A DNA stretch of 13,303 bases, from NCBI GenBank assembly GCA_902790885.1, contig CADATR010000035.1, positions 1-13,303 of the forward strand, read 5' to 3'. Shown piece after piece: positions 6,400-13,303 of this stretch. The DNA comes from an uncultured Eubacteriales bacterium. Its GTDB lineage: Bacteria; Bacillota_A; Clostridia; Peptostreptococcales; Anaerovoracaceae. Position 1 is the first letter of the stretch; each line of letters opens with the position of its first letter. The notes below the pieces were generated by a model. That model was given only the letters and a program-made list of their open reading frames with translations, was not told the origin of the DNA and did not search any database. The translations under genes were made by a program, and so were the position numbers.

Positions 6400-8178
6400 A
6401 TGAGATTATCCAAGAACCATCTTAAGACACTCAGAGAAGCACCATCCGATGCTGTGCTTGAGAGCCATAAGCTGCTCGTTAGAGCTAACATGATAAAGCA
6501 GGAGTCCGCTGGAATCTACATGTTCCCGAAGCTGGGCTGGAGAACCGTAAGAAAGGTAGAGCAGATCGTCCGCGAAGAGATGGACTATGTTGACTGCCAG
6601 GAGATATACATGCCTCACGTAAACCCTGCCGAGCTCTGGAAGGAGACAGGCAGATGGTACGCATACGGCCCTGAACTGTGGAGGATTCAGGACCGCAACG
6701 GAAACGACTTCATTCTGAACCCGACTTGCGAGGAGATGTTCACAGACTTCGTCCGCAAGGAGTGGTCGTCATACAAAGAGCTTCCTTTCTCGCTCTATCA
6801 TATCCAGTTCAAGTACAGAGACGAGTCGCGTCCGAGATACGGCCTCCTCAGAACAAGAGAGTTCATCATGAAGGATGCCTATACATTCGACGCTACAGAA
6901 GAAGATCTGCACACTGCTTACATGAGACAGTATCACGCATACGAGAAGGTCTTCACACGTATGGATCTTGACTACAGGATCGTAGAGGCTGACAACGGCC
7001 CTATCGGCGGAAGCAAGTCCCACGAGTTCTCGGCTCTCTCCGACTGGGGCGAGTCCGACATCCTCTACTGCGACAACTGCGGAATGGCTGCTACAGTCGA
7101 AAGAGCAGAGTGCATGGATGATGAGCCGGTAAAGGAAGAGATGCAGCCGGTCGAGAAGGTGTTCACACCTGGAACAAAGACGATCGAAGACGTTTGCAAC
7201 TTCCTGAAGCTGCCTGTTGAGAAGTCCATCAAGGCTCTCATGTTCACCACATATGACACAGACCTTCAGCCAAAGGACAACGTAGTAGCATTCGTCAGGG
7301 GCGACAGACAGCTCAACATGACAAAGCTGGTCAATGTTCTCAACGTTCCTGAGCACTACATCGAGTTCGCTGATGAGGATGTAACAGGCCCTATCACAGG
7401 TTCCGTTGCCGGATTCACAGGTCCTATGGGACTCAAGAACTGCATCGTAGTCGTTGACTCCGAGCTCGTAGGCACAGTAAACATGTGCGCCGGCGCTAAC
7501 GAAGAAGACCACCACCTGGTAGGCGTATGCTACGGCAGAGACTACACAGGAGATATCGTTACGGATATCAAGGAGCTCCAGGAAGGCGACCGCTGCCCGC
7601 ACTGCGGAAAGCCGGTCAAGTTCAGACGCGGTATCGAGGTAGGCCAGATTTTCAAGCTCGGTCTCAAGTACTCGGAGAGCATGAACGCAACATTCAAGGA
7701 CGAGAACGGCGTAGATCATCCGTACTGGATGGGCTGCTACGGAATCGGCATCACAAGAACCATGCAGGCTGTTGTAGAGCAGCATCATGATGAGAAGGGA
7801 ATCATATGGCCGCTGTCGGTCGCTCCTTATCACGTCATCGTAACAGTCGTCAAGTCGCACGATGAGACTCAGATGCAGGTGGCATACGACATCGAGAAGA
7901 GACTCGAGGACCTCGGAGTTGAAGTAATGGTAGACGACCGCGACGAGAGACCGGGAGTCAAGTTCAACGACGCAGACCTCATCGGAATCCCTATCAGGAT
8001 CACTGTCGGCAAGTTCGCCGCAGAGGGCAAGGTAGAGTACAAGCTCCGCCGCGAGGACGCTCATGAGATCATGACTATCGACGAAGCGATCGCAAAGGCA
8101 AAGGCTCTTGTTGATCTCGAGGGCGACGGAAGATGCTTCTTCTCGAGACTTTCAGAAGAGACACTGAACGCTCACTGA
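6400..8178 (+). CDS. proS: Prolyl-tRNA synthetase (bacterial type with editing domain)
   Basis: This class II aminoacyl-tRNA synthetase charges tRNA-Pro in the cytoplasm. The 592 residues match the long bacterial ProRS form. Motif 1 is around GWRTVRKVEQIVREEMD (46-62). The PTCEE segment (108-112) and motif 2 RYGLLRTREFIMKDAYTF (146-163) follow. The editing insertion domain spans about 225-405, with VEKSIKALMF (273-282) holding the lysine region that clears Ala-tRNA-Pro. Motif 3 is GCYGIGITR (445-453), and an anticodon-binding domain starts at about 475. Two Cys pairs, C224/C227 and C399/C402, flank the insertion. A tail of about 15 residues after 577 (CFFSRLSEETLNAH) is slightly longer than usual. 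GAAGGGAG precedes the ATG, which follows the ispDF stop by 3 bases. Codon use is strongly biased (AAG, CTC, GAG), as expected for a highly expressed gene. Confidence 0.97.
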   Translation: MRLSKNHLKTLREAPSDAVLESHKLLVRANMIKQESAGIYMFPKLGWRTVRKVEQIVREEMDYVDCQEIYMPHVNPAELWKETGRWYAYGPELWRIQDRNGNDFILNPTCEEMFTDFVRKEWSSYKELPFSLYHIQFKYRDESRPRYGLLRTREFIMKDAYTFDATEEDLHTAYMRQYHAYEKVFTRMDLDYRIVEADNGPIGGSKSHEFSALSDWGESDILYCDNCGMAATVERAECMDDEPVKEEMQPVEKVFTPGTKTIEDVCNFLKLPVEKSIKALMFTTYDTDLQPKDNVVAFVRGDRQLNMTKLVNVLNVPEHYIEFADEDVTGPITGSVAGFTGPMGLKNCIVVVDSELVGTVNMCAGANEEDHHLVGVCYGRDYTGDIVTDIKELQEGDRCPHCGKPVKFRRGIEVGQIFKLGLKYSESMNATFKDENGVDHPYWMGCYGIGITRTMQAVVEQHHDEKGIIWPLSVAPYHVIVTVVKSHDETQMQVAYDIEKRLEDLGVEVMVDDRDERPGVKFNDADLIGIPIRITVGKFAAEGKVEYKLRREDAHEIMTIDEAIAKAKALVDLEGDGRCFFSRLSEETLNAH

Positions 8179-8250
8179 TCATTGAGCTTATTCGGATCGC
8201 CGGGCGCATACGTTGTATGAGATGCAGCCTAATAATGCGATGTTTAGTAC

Positions 8251-8273
8251 AGGGCACCATTGAGGTGCCCTTT
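8251..8273 (+). terminator. Weak intrinsic terminator after proS
   Basis: A perfect 8-bp GC-rich stem AGGGCACC (8251-8258) / GGTGCCCT (8264-8271) has a 5-base loop, but only a short T stretch (TTTGTAG) follows. It probably ends or attenuates the carD-ispDF-proS transcript. Confidence 0.5.
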
Positions 8274-8352
8274 GTAGTGGTTCGCATATTCCGGCCATAT
8301 TGAGCCGCGCTGATGGAGACGACCCGGACCGATACCGTCATGCGATCCGCTA

Positions 8353-8619
8353 AAAAGGAGTTTTTTAAAAACTTCTACATGAAATGCACAAAAGGGGCAT
8401 CTCATGTAGAAAAATAAGCCGGTTCGGGAATATACATCGATATACACAGCCAAAACAATAGGGAGAATGAGTGCTGGAATGGCCAAATCGCTGCTTTTGA
8501 AGTGAATCCGAGGAGCTTTTACACTTTTTCCGTCATTGAGAGAACGTGTCAGCTGTTTTTTTCTACATGAAAAGCCGGAAAACGAACCTTCATGTAGACA
8601 TTTTCAGAAAACTCCTTTT
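8353..8619. repeat. MITE-like element with long terminal inverted repeats and four TCTACATGA boxes
   Basis: AAAAGGAGTTTT (8353-8364) is exactly complementary to 8608-8619. Nine bases inward from each outer arm lies TCTACATGA (8374-8382), mirrored on the right at 8590-8598. A further 19 bases inward lies the opposite copy (TCATGTAGA at 8402-8410, mirrored at 8562-8570). Both ends thus share identical spacing: outer arm, 9 bases, box, 19 bases, inverse box, then an A tract. The two ends are related over about 60 bp in inverted orientation, and each can fold into its own hairpin (8373-8411 and 8562-8598). The core of about 140 bases encodes nothing convincing. This geometry fits a non-autonomous transposable element or paired recombination sites. 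No clear target duplication is seen beside the outer arms. Confidence 0.55.
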
Positions 8620-8635
8620 CTGCAAGACTCTGCAC

Positions 8636-8661
8636 ATGGATTTTGACGAATAAAAATCCAT
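8636..8661. promoter_or_regulatory. Operator-like palindrome upstream of the CHR transporter genes
   Basis: ATGGATTTT (8636-8644) and AAAATCCAT (8653-8661) are perfect 9-bp inverted arms separated by 8 bases. No T tract follows on the + strand, so it does not look like a terminator. It lies about 70 bases before the -10 box of the transporter genes and could bind a dimeric regulator. Confidence 0.35.
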
Positions 8662-8727
8662 TATGATGAGGATTTATAATTCTTCAAAAAAGTTTTATGC
8701 ATATGGTTCAACTGGCGTTTGCTACTC

Positions 8728-8736
8728 TGATATAAT
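8728..8736 (+). promoter_or_regulatory. Extended -10 promoter of the CHR transporter operon
   Basis: TGATATAAT gives a perfect TATAAT with TG extension. A poor -35 (TTCAAC, 8707-8712) lies 18 bases upstream. The predicted start, about 8742-8744, is only 2-4 bases before the ATG at 8746, so the mRNA would be leaderless or nearly so. A second TATAAT at 8675-8680 lacks a -35 but could give a longer leader. Confidence 0.5.
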
Positions 8737-8745
8737 TACTAAGTT

Positions 8746-9369
8746 ATGAATGTATTGATTGAGCTTTTTGTTGTATTTTTCAAACTCGGCGCCTTCACTA
8801 TAGGCGGCGGCATTGCCATGCTTCCGCTTCTGCAGAACACGCTTATCAATGAAAAGAAGTGGTTCACGAAGGAAGAATTTGTTGATATAGTCGCGGTGTG
8901 TCAGAGCCTGCCGGGAGTGGTGGCCATCAACATGGCGACTTATGTAGGTTACAAAAAGAAGGGGCTGATCGGCTCGGTCGTGTCGACGTTTGGCGTCACG
9001 ATCCCGTCTTTCGTGATGATCCTCATAATCGCCAGATTCATCAGATCGCTCGGAGACAACAGCATTGCAATGGGAGCAATGGCAGGACTCAGAGCTGCTG
9101 CCCTCGGAATGGTAGTCGTAGCTCTTATACAGCTCATGCCGGCGGCCATTAAGAATAAGTGGGCGCTGCTTGCGGCTGCTGCGGCGTTCGTACTGATAGC
9201 AGTGCTCAGGGTGAACACGGCATATGTCATATTGCTGTTCGCCGTACTGGGCATTACAGTCACTTTCGCCGGGAGTAAAAGGGCGGCTGCTGAGGTCGCT
9301 TCAGCCGGAGCGGGCAAGGCCGGTGACGCAGCGGCGGGAGGCAAAGATGAAGGAGGTGAGTCCGAATGA
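8746..9369 (+). CDS. CHR-family (chromate-type) transporter subunit, first half
   Basis: This is a short-chain CHR-family membrane protein of 207 residues. Such half-size proteins are usually encoded in pairs and act together; some family members export chromate, while others have untested substrates. The family signatures are present: FKLGAFTIGGGIAMLP (12-27) and CQSLPGVVAINMATYVGY (52-69). Hydrophobic segments lie at about 77-98, 113-131, 139-153 and 158-175. The last 30 residues are an Ala/Gly-rich hydrophilic tail, unlike the rest, and its DNA also carries the ribosome binding site of the next gene. The ATG at 8746 fits the family N-terminus but has no Shine-Dalgarno sequence. It overlaps the second half by 4 bases (ATGA). 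The substrate cannot be decided from sequence, so a chrA symbol is not assigned. Confidence 0.92.
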   Translation: MNVLIELFVVFFKLGAFTIGGGIAMLPLLQNTLINEKKWFTKEEFVDIVAVCQSLPGVVAINMATYVGYKKKGLIGSVVSTFGVTIPSFVMILIIARFIRSLGDNSIAMGAMAGLRAAALGMVVVALIQLMPAAIKNKWALLAAAAAFVLIAVLRVNTAYVILLFAVLGITVTFAGSKRAAAEVASAGAGKAGDAAAGGKDEGGESE

Positions 9370-9974
9370 TATTCTGGCAGCTCTTCATCAGCTTCTTCAA
9401 GGTAGGCCTTCTCGGATTCGGCGGAGGACTTGCCATCGTAAGGCTCATCTACGACAGCATACAGCCTTTCCTGGACATGAGCCAGGAGACCTTCGCGAAT
9501 ATAGTGGCGATCTCGCAGATAACGCCGGGGCCGCTCGCGGTCAATACGGCGACCTATGTTGGATACGAGGCGGCGGGCATAGGCGGTTCTCTGGCAGCTA
9601 CTTTCGGAGTCATACTGCCGGCATTCATAATAGTCAGCCTGGTATGCCGCACAATACAGAAATTCAGGGACAGCAAGGTGGTAAACGGGGCGCTGGCGGG
9701 CATAAGACCGGCTACTATGGGACTCATAGCGGCAGCGGCAGCGACTCTCGTGAAGCCTTCTCTGGCGGGCGAGGGCAGGCTCGGGACCGGGCTCCTCGAA
9801 AAGCTTGGCGCAGGCGCCGGAAACGGCCTGTTTGACGCCATTTCAGTCTCGCCAGTCGACATGATTTCTGTTATCATATTGGTTGCAACAGTAATAATGA
9901 TAGCAAAGTATAAAAAGAGTCCGTTCTTTGTGCTGATCATCATGGGATGCATAGGCGCGATACTCGGAGTTTAG
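9366..9974 (+). CDS. CHR-family (chromate-type) transporter subunit, second half
   Basis: This is the second short CHR protein, 202 residues, expected to assemble in the membrane with the first. Its family motifs are FFKVGLLGFGGGLAIVR (10-26) and QITPGPLAVNTATYVGY (51-67); compared with its partner, the PGPLAVNTATY form is closer to the classical CHR consensus. Hydrophobic stretches lie at about 73-95, 108-128, 164-180 and 186-202. A Gly-rich hydrophilic loop (131-155) separates the first set from the last two helices. The start is set by AGGAGGTGA at 9351-9359, 6 bases before the ATG, an unusually full match to the 16S 3' end, and by the 4-base overlap with the upstream gene. cysS follows after 54 bases with no terminator in between. 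Confidence 0.92.
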   Translation: MIFWQLFISFFKVGLLGFGGGLAIVRLIYDSIQPFLDMSQETFANIVAISQITPGPLAVNTATYVGYEAAGIGGSLAATFGVILPAFIIVSLVCRTIQKFRDSKVVNGALAGIRPATMGLIAAAAATLVKPSLAGEGRLGTGLLEKLGAGAGNGLFDAISVSPVDMISVIILVATVIMIAKYKKSPFFVLIIMGCIGAILGV

Positions 9975-10028
9975 GATATGAGCGGACTGCAGCATTGAGG
10001 AGGCTGCGTCTGCTGAAAAGGAGGAGAA

Positions 10029-11429
10029 ATGCAGGTATATAACACGCTTACAAACAGGAAGGAAGAATTCGTACCTATCGAGCCGGGCAAGGTAAAGATG
10101 TATGTCTGCGGCCCTACGGTATATAACTATTTCCATATAGGAAACGCGCGTCCGTTCGTCGTATTCGATACTCTGAGAAGGTACTTTAAGTTCAGAGGAT
10201 ATGATGTGAAGTTCGTTCAGAACTTTACCGACGTGGACGACAAGATCATCAACAGGGCCAAGGAAGAGGGCATCACTGCTCCTGAAGTTTCCGAGAAGTA
10301 CATAAAGGAGTACTTCAACGACGCTGAGGCTCTTAATGTTCTCAAGGCAGACGTGCATCCTAAGGTATCGGAGCATATCCCTGAGATCATCGCTTTCGTG
10401 CAGGATCTCATCGACAAGGGATACGCCTACGAGGCTGACGGCGACGTTTATTATTCGACCCGCAAGTTCCCTGAGTACGGAAAGCTTTCCGGTCAGAACA
10501 TCGACGACCTCGAGAGCGGAGCCCGCATCGCAATCGGCGAGGTAAAGAAAGACCCGCTCGACTTCGCGCTCTGGAAGGCCCGCAAGGAGGAATCCGAGAT
10601 CGCGTGGGAATCGCCTTGGGGAATGGGAAGACCGGGATGGCACATCGAGTGCTCCACAATGGCAAAGAAGCATCTCGGCGAAACGATCGACATCCACGGC
10701 GGCGGACAGGACCTCACATTCCCGCATCACGAGAATGAGATCGCTCAGTCCGAGGCGCACAACGGAGTTCCTTTCGCGCACTACTGGATGCACAACGGAT
10801 ACATAAATGTAGACGGCAAGAAGATGTCGAAATCTCTCAACAACTTCTTCACCGTAAGAGATATCCGCAAGAATTACAGCGGAGACGTCATTAGATTCTT
10901 CCTGCTGAGCGGACACTACAGAAGCCCTATCAACTTCTCCGACACTCTCATGGAGCAGTCGAAGCAGGGATATGAGAGGATCGCTACAGCCATCGAGACA
11001 CTTGAGTTCCTCAAGTCGAACGGAAGCGACGAGGCGATGGCAGATGAGGCCGCGAAGATCGCGTCGCTCGACAAGCACAGAGAGAAGTTCATCGAGGTAA
11101 TGGACGACGACCTCAACACAGCTGACGGCATTGCTGCTATCTTCGAGCTCGTTTCGGAGATCAACCTCGATGTAAAGGACGGAGCATCGAAGTCCTTCGC
11201 TGAGGAGGCTCTTCGCAGGGTAAAAGAGCTGACGGACGTGCTCGGACTCTTCGGCGGCGAGGATGAAGAGGAAGGCATCGGAGACGACATCCAGGCGCTG
11301 ATCGACGAGAGACAGGCAGCCCGCAAGGAGAAGAACTGGGCGCGCGCTGACGAGATAAGGGATCAGCTGGCTGCCATGGGCATCACGCTCAAGGATACGC
11401 CGCAGGGTGTACAGGTGATCAGAAACTAA
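10029..11429 (+). CDS. cysS: Cysteinyl-tRNA synthetase
   Basis: This class I aminoacyl-tRNA synthetase charges tRNA-Cys. The 466 residues are the normal length. The signature HIGN (36-39, the HIGH motif) follows CGPTVYNYF. Zinc ligands C27, C208 (WHIECST), H233 and E237 (FPHHENE) are all present, as is KMSKS at 265-269. The C-terminal helical and anticodon-recognition region is complete. AAGGAGG sits just before the ATG. The gene has the same highly biased codon use as proS. It follows the CHR pair by 54 bases and precedes thyA by 4 bases, so co-transcription is likely. Confidence 0.97.
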   Translation: MQVYNTLTNRKEEFVPIEPGKVKMYVCGPTVYNYFHIGNARPFVVFDTLRRYFKFRGYDVKFVQNFTDVDDKIINRAKEEGITAPEVSEKYIKEYFNDAEALNVLKADVHPKVSEHIPEIIAFVQDLIDKGYAYEADGDVYYSTRKFPEYGKLSGQNIDDLESGARIAIGEVKKDPLDFALWKARKEESEIAWESPWGMGRPGWHIECSTMAKKHLGETIDIHGGGQDLTFPHHENEIAQSEAHNGVPFAHYWMHNGYINVDGKKMSKSLNNFFTVRDIRKNYSGDVIRFFLLSGHYRSPINFSDTLMEQSKQGYERIATAIETLEFLKSNGSDEAMADEAAKIASLDKHREKFIEVMDDDLNTADGIAAIFELVSEINLDVKDGASKSFAEEALRRVKELTDVLGLFGGEDEEEGIGDDIQALIDERQAARKEKNWARADEIRDQLAAMGITLKDTPQGVQVIRN

Positions 11430-11433
11430 AACA

Positions 11434-12264
11434 ATGAGTAAAGCAGATAAGCTATTTGTAAATATGTGTCAGGATATCCTTGACCATGGTTTCAGTACGG
11501 AAGGCATGCCTGTGCGTCCGCGCTGGGAGGATGGTACTCCTGCGCACACTATAAAGAATTTTGGCGTGGTAAACCGCTACGATCTTTCGGAGGAGTTTCC
11601 TGCGCTGACGCTGCGCCCGACTGCGATAAAGCTGGCGACGGATGAGATGCTGTGGATATGGCAGAAGAAGTCCAACAGGCTGGCTGATCTCAAGTCGCAT
11701 GTATGGGACGAGTGGGCTGATGAGAACGGAACGATCGGCAAGGCCTACGGCTACCAGATGGCGAAGAAGTATAAATTCAAGCAGGGCGAGATGGACCAGG
11801 TCGACAACGTGCTGTGGTGCCTTAAGAATGACAGGTACAGCAGGCGCATCATGACCAACCTTTACAATTTTGAGGATCTGTCCGAGATGAGGCTTGAGCC
11901 GTGCGCATATTCGATGACATTCAATGTTAAGGGCGACACGCTCAACGGCATACTGAATCAGAGGTCGCAGGACGTGCTCGCCGCCAACAACTGGAACGTG
12001 GTGCAGTACGCTATGCTCCTGATGATGATGGCTCAGGTGTCTGATCTCAAGGCGGGCGAGCTGGTGCATGTCATTTCAGATGCTCACATCTACGACAGGC
12101 ATGTTCCGCTGATAAAGGAGCTCATCACGAGGCCGCAGTATCCGGCGCCGAAGGTGACGCTGAATCCTGACATCAAAAATTTCTACGATTTCACAACAGA
12201 CGATATAACAGTTGAGAACTATCAGCACGGAGAGCAGATCCGCAACATCCCTGTAGCCATTTAG
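11434..12264 (+). CDS. thyA: Thymidylate synthase, ThyA type (divergent clostridial form)
   Basis: This enzyme converts dUMP to dTMP using methylenetetrahydrofolate. The 276 residues contain the ThyA core: catalytic C157 in LEPCAYSMTFNV, QRSQD (176-180, phosphate-binding Arg177), N188 in NNWNVVQY, and H218/Y220 in SDAHIYDRH. It departs from the E. coli pattern in several places. The N-terminal RTGTGT phosphate loop is replaced by VRPRWEDGTPAHT (27-39), QRSCD is QRSQD, and PPCH is EPCA. I believe this variant is common in Clostridia. It is not flavin-dependent ThyX, since the RHR motif is absent. No ribosome binding site is visible before the ATG 4 bases after the cysS stop, so translation is probably coupled to cysS. 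Confidence 0.92.
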   Translation: MSKADKLFVNMCQDILDHGFSTEGMPVRPRWEDGTPAHTIKNFGVVNRYDLSEEFPALTLRPTAIKLATDEMLWIWQKKSNRLADLKSHVWDEWADENGTIGKAYGYQMAKKYKFKQGEMDQVDNVLWCLKNDRYSRRIMTNLYNFEDLSEMRLEPCAYSMTFNVKGDTLNGILNQRSQDVLAANNWNVVQYAMLLMMMAQVSDLKAGELVHVISDAHIYDRHVPLIKELITRPQYPAPKVTLNPDIKNFYDFTTDDITVENYQHGEQIRNIPVAI

Positions 12265-12272
12265 GAGACGGG

Positions 12273-12285
12273 GATAATTATTATC
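12273..12285. repeat. 13-base palindrome in the thyA-mrnC gap
   Basis: GATAATTATTATC is a perfect inverted repeat (6-base arms around one T) in the 35-base gap before mrnC, just upstream of its GGGAG ribosome binding site. It is AT-rich and short, so it may be fortuitous. Confidence 0.25.
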
Positions 12286-12299
12286 GGCGGGAGCAGACG

Positions 12300-12713
12300 A
12301 TGACAAAAGACGAGATCAGAAAAATGAATACAACTACTCTCGCGTACCTCGGGGACGCTGTCTTTGAAGTAATCGTTCGCGAGAAGATAGTGACGGAGAA
12401 GCCGGGCGATGTCGGAAGGGCGCATCACACTGCTGTGAGATATGTATCAGCCTCGGGGCAGGCAAAGGCTGCAAAAGCGATGATCGCTGAAGGTTTCCTT
12501 ACCGATGAAGAGGAGAGGATATATAAGCAGGCGCGGAATCACCGCTCCATGTCGAGACCGCAGAATGCCGACCCGCGTGAATACAAGATAGCGACAGGCT
12601 TCGAGGCACTGCTGGGATATCTTTATCTGGCAGACGACAGGGAGAGGCTCCGCGAGATCGCGGCCGAGGCAGTCCGCATAGTTGACGCTGCGGGACAGGC
12701 GCAGGGCAAATGA
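12300..12713 (+). CDS. mrnC: Mini-ribonuclease III
   Basis: Mini-RNase III is a dimeric RNase III catalytic domain without a double-stranded RNA-binding domain; in Bacillus subtilis it matures the ends of 23S rRNA. The 137 residues match the family length. LAYLGDAVFE (14-23) carries catalytic D19. RNHRSMSRPQNADPREY (79-95) corresponds to the RNAK...P-type loop. ATGFEALLGYLYL (98-110) carries catalytic E102. GGGAG precedes the ATG by about 7 bases. It sits 35 bases after thyA and shortly before a pgeF-like gene; in many Firmicutes the gene is similarly found close to cysS. Confidence 0.95.
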   Translation: MTKDEIRKMNTTTLAYLGDAVFEVIVREKIVTEKPGDVGRAHHTAVRYVSASGQAKAAKAMIAEGFLTDEEERIYKQARNHRSMSRPQNADPREYKIATGFEALLGYLYLADDRERLREIAAEAVRIVDAAGQAQGK

Positions 12714-12755
12714 TTCGGGAGCGGAAGGACGGCGGAAAAGCTGGTAGAGAAGAAT

Positions 12756-13303
12756 ATGAAGATAAGGTTCTCGGACGAAAACAGGATATTCAATCAGCAC
12801 AGTGACGGCATATCGTACCTGTCATTTGACATGCTTGACAGGCTGGGCGTGCCTAATCTGTACACGACAAGATATAAAAACTATGATGAGGCGAGCGGAA
12901 CGGGCGAAAAAGGTCTGCGGCTGGCTGTGATGAAGACCGAGACTGTCGAGGAGGCTTCGCCGGTCTGCAGGGCAAACAGGGATATACTGGCGCGTCAGCT
13001 GGGATCGTCACTCAGCATGGAGCTGGTCACAGACCAGAAGCATACGAATTACGTGCATGTTGCCACATGTGAGGAGGATCTCGGTGTTGCTACGGTCGGA
13101 AGCTTTGCCATGCACAGGCAGTATGTCGACGGCATAGTCACTGACATACCGGGGGCGCTCCTGACGGCATTCGGAGGCGATTGCCCGCCGGTCTACATAA
13201 TCGATCCGGTACGTAAAGCTGCCGGGCTGGTGCATGCCGGATGGAAGGGCACGCTGGGGAAGATCCCGCAGGTGGCCATCGCGCAGATGACGGTGAAGTT
13301 CGG
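12756..13303 (+). CDS. pgeF: PgeF/YfiH-family laccase-domain protein, 3' truncated
   Basis: An open frame starts at ATG 12756 and runs without a stop for 182 codons to the end of the window. The family, formerly called multicopper polyphenol oxidase, comprises zinc-dependent purine nucleoside phosphorylase/deaminase-like enzymes; in E. coli the protein (YfiH) also cleaves misincorporated residues from peptidoglycan precursors. The expected metal-site residues are visible: H96 in TDQKHTNYVH, C143 in GGDCPPVYIID, and H160 in VHAGWKGT. The N-terminal part includes a typical NRDILARQLG segment (74-83). The start lacks a strong Shine-Dalgarno (AGAGAAG). It follows mrnC by 42 bases. Translation by eye gave a continuous protein with no interruptions. 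The C-terminal third or so is missing because of the window edge. Confidence 0.9.
   Translation, partial: MKIRFSDENRIFNQHSDGISYLSFDMLDRLGVPNLYTTRYKNYDEASGTGEKGLRLAVMKTETVEEASPVCRANRDILARQLGSSLSMELVTDQKHTNYVHVATCEEDLGVATVGSFAMHRQYVDGIVTDIPGALLTAFGGDCPPVYIIDPVRKAAGLVHAGWKGTLGKIPQVAIAQMTVKF

Noticed and set aside
6769..8064. 431-codon minus-strand frame opposite proS
   Set aside because: It lies wholly antisense to an intact ProRS with strong codon bias, which tends to keep the complementary frame open. It has no recognisable domain and Val/Leu/Ser-rich filler.
8373..8411. Hairpin as the proS terminator
   Set aside because: On the + strand it is followed by an A tract rather than T; it would only resemble a terminator on the minus strand, where no gene needs it.
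8075..8486. Two overlapping minus-strand frames in the spacer after proS
   Set aside because: They cross the terminator hairpin and the inverted-repeat element, have no ribosome binding site and resemble no family.
8373..8598. CRISPR array from the repeated TCTACATGA boxes
   Set aside because: There are only four 9-base copies in mirrored pairs with unequal distances between pairs, which is inverted-repeat geometry and not regularly spaced direct repeats.
9975..10028. T-box or other riboswitch before cysS
   Set aside because: The gap is only 54 bases with no specifier-type structure, too short for a T-box leader.
9843..11078. 411-codon minus-strand frame opposite cysS
   Set aside because: It is antisense to an intact CysRS with all motifs, shows no domain signature and no ribosome binding site, and is explained by biased codons of the real gene.

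Overview
The window reads as a chromosomal segment of a strictly bacterial, Gram-positive-type anaerobe, most likely a member of the Clostridia (Bacillota). Strong AGGAGG-type ribosome binding sites, a CarD-IspDF pair, a clostridial-type ThyA, Mini-RNase III and paired half-size CHR transporters support this; the genus cannot be fixed from sequence alone. TGA is used as a stop, base composition is moderate, and most of the DNA is ordinary housekeeping.

Left part (1-4320). A truncated, unrecognised gene on the + strand ends at 469. After it comes a compact stretch with nested inverted repeats and a GNRA-capped hairpin (487-626), which I read as a structured RNA candidate, then a hairpin with A and T tracts (644-680) that can terminate transcription from both sides. 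Facing it on the minus strand is an operon of an OmpR-type response regulator, a membrane sensor kinase and radA. The kinase stop overlaps the radA start by 8 bases.

Middle part (4320-8178). A 301-base divergent spacer holds an extended -10 promoter for the response regulator and two tandem sigma-A-like promoters for the rightward unit carD-ispDF-proS. CarD is an RNA polymerase-binding factor. IspDF is a fusion of two methylerythritol phosphate pathway enzymes. ProS is a bacterial-type prolyl-tRNA synthetase with the editing insertion.

Spacer 8179-8745. This 567-base stretch has no convincing gene. It carries a weak terminator hairpin after proS, a roughly 270-bp element with long terminal inverted repeats and four copies of TCTACATGA in fixed geometry (a MITE-like candidate), an operator-like palindrome, and an extended -10 box only 9 bases from the next start codon.

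Right part (8746-13303). Two CHR-family membrane proteins overlap by 4 bases and would form a two-subunit transporter. They are followed by cysS, thyA, mrnC and the first 182 codons of a PgeF/YfiH-type laccase-domain protein running off the end. Spacings are short and no terminator is seen, so this looks like one transcription unit of translation, dTMP synthesis and rRNA maturation genes with the transporter pair at its head. The most interesting items are the structured RNA candidate at 487-626 and the symmetric inverted-repeat element at 8353-8619.
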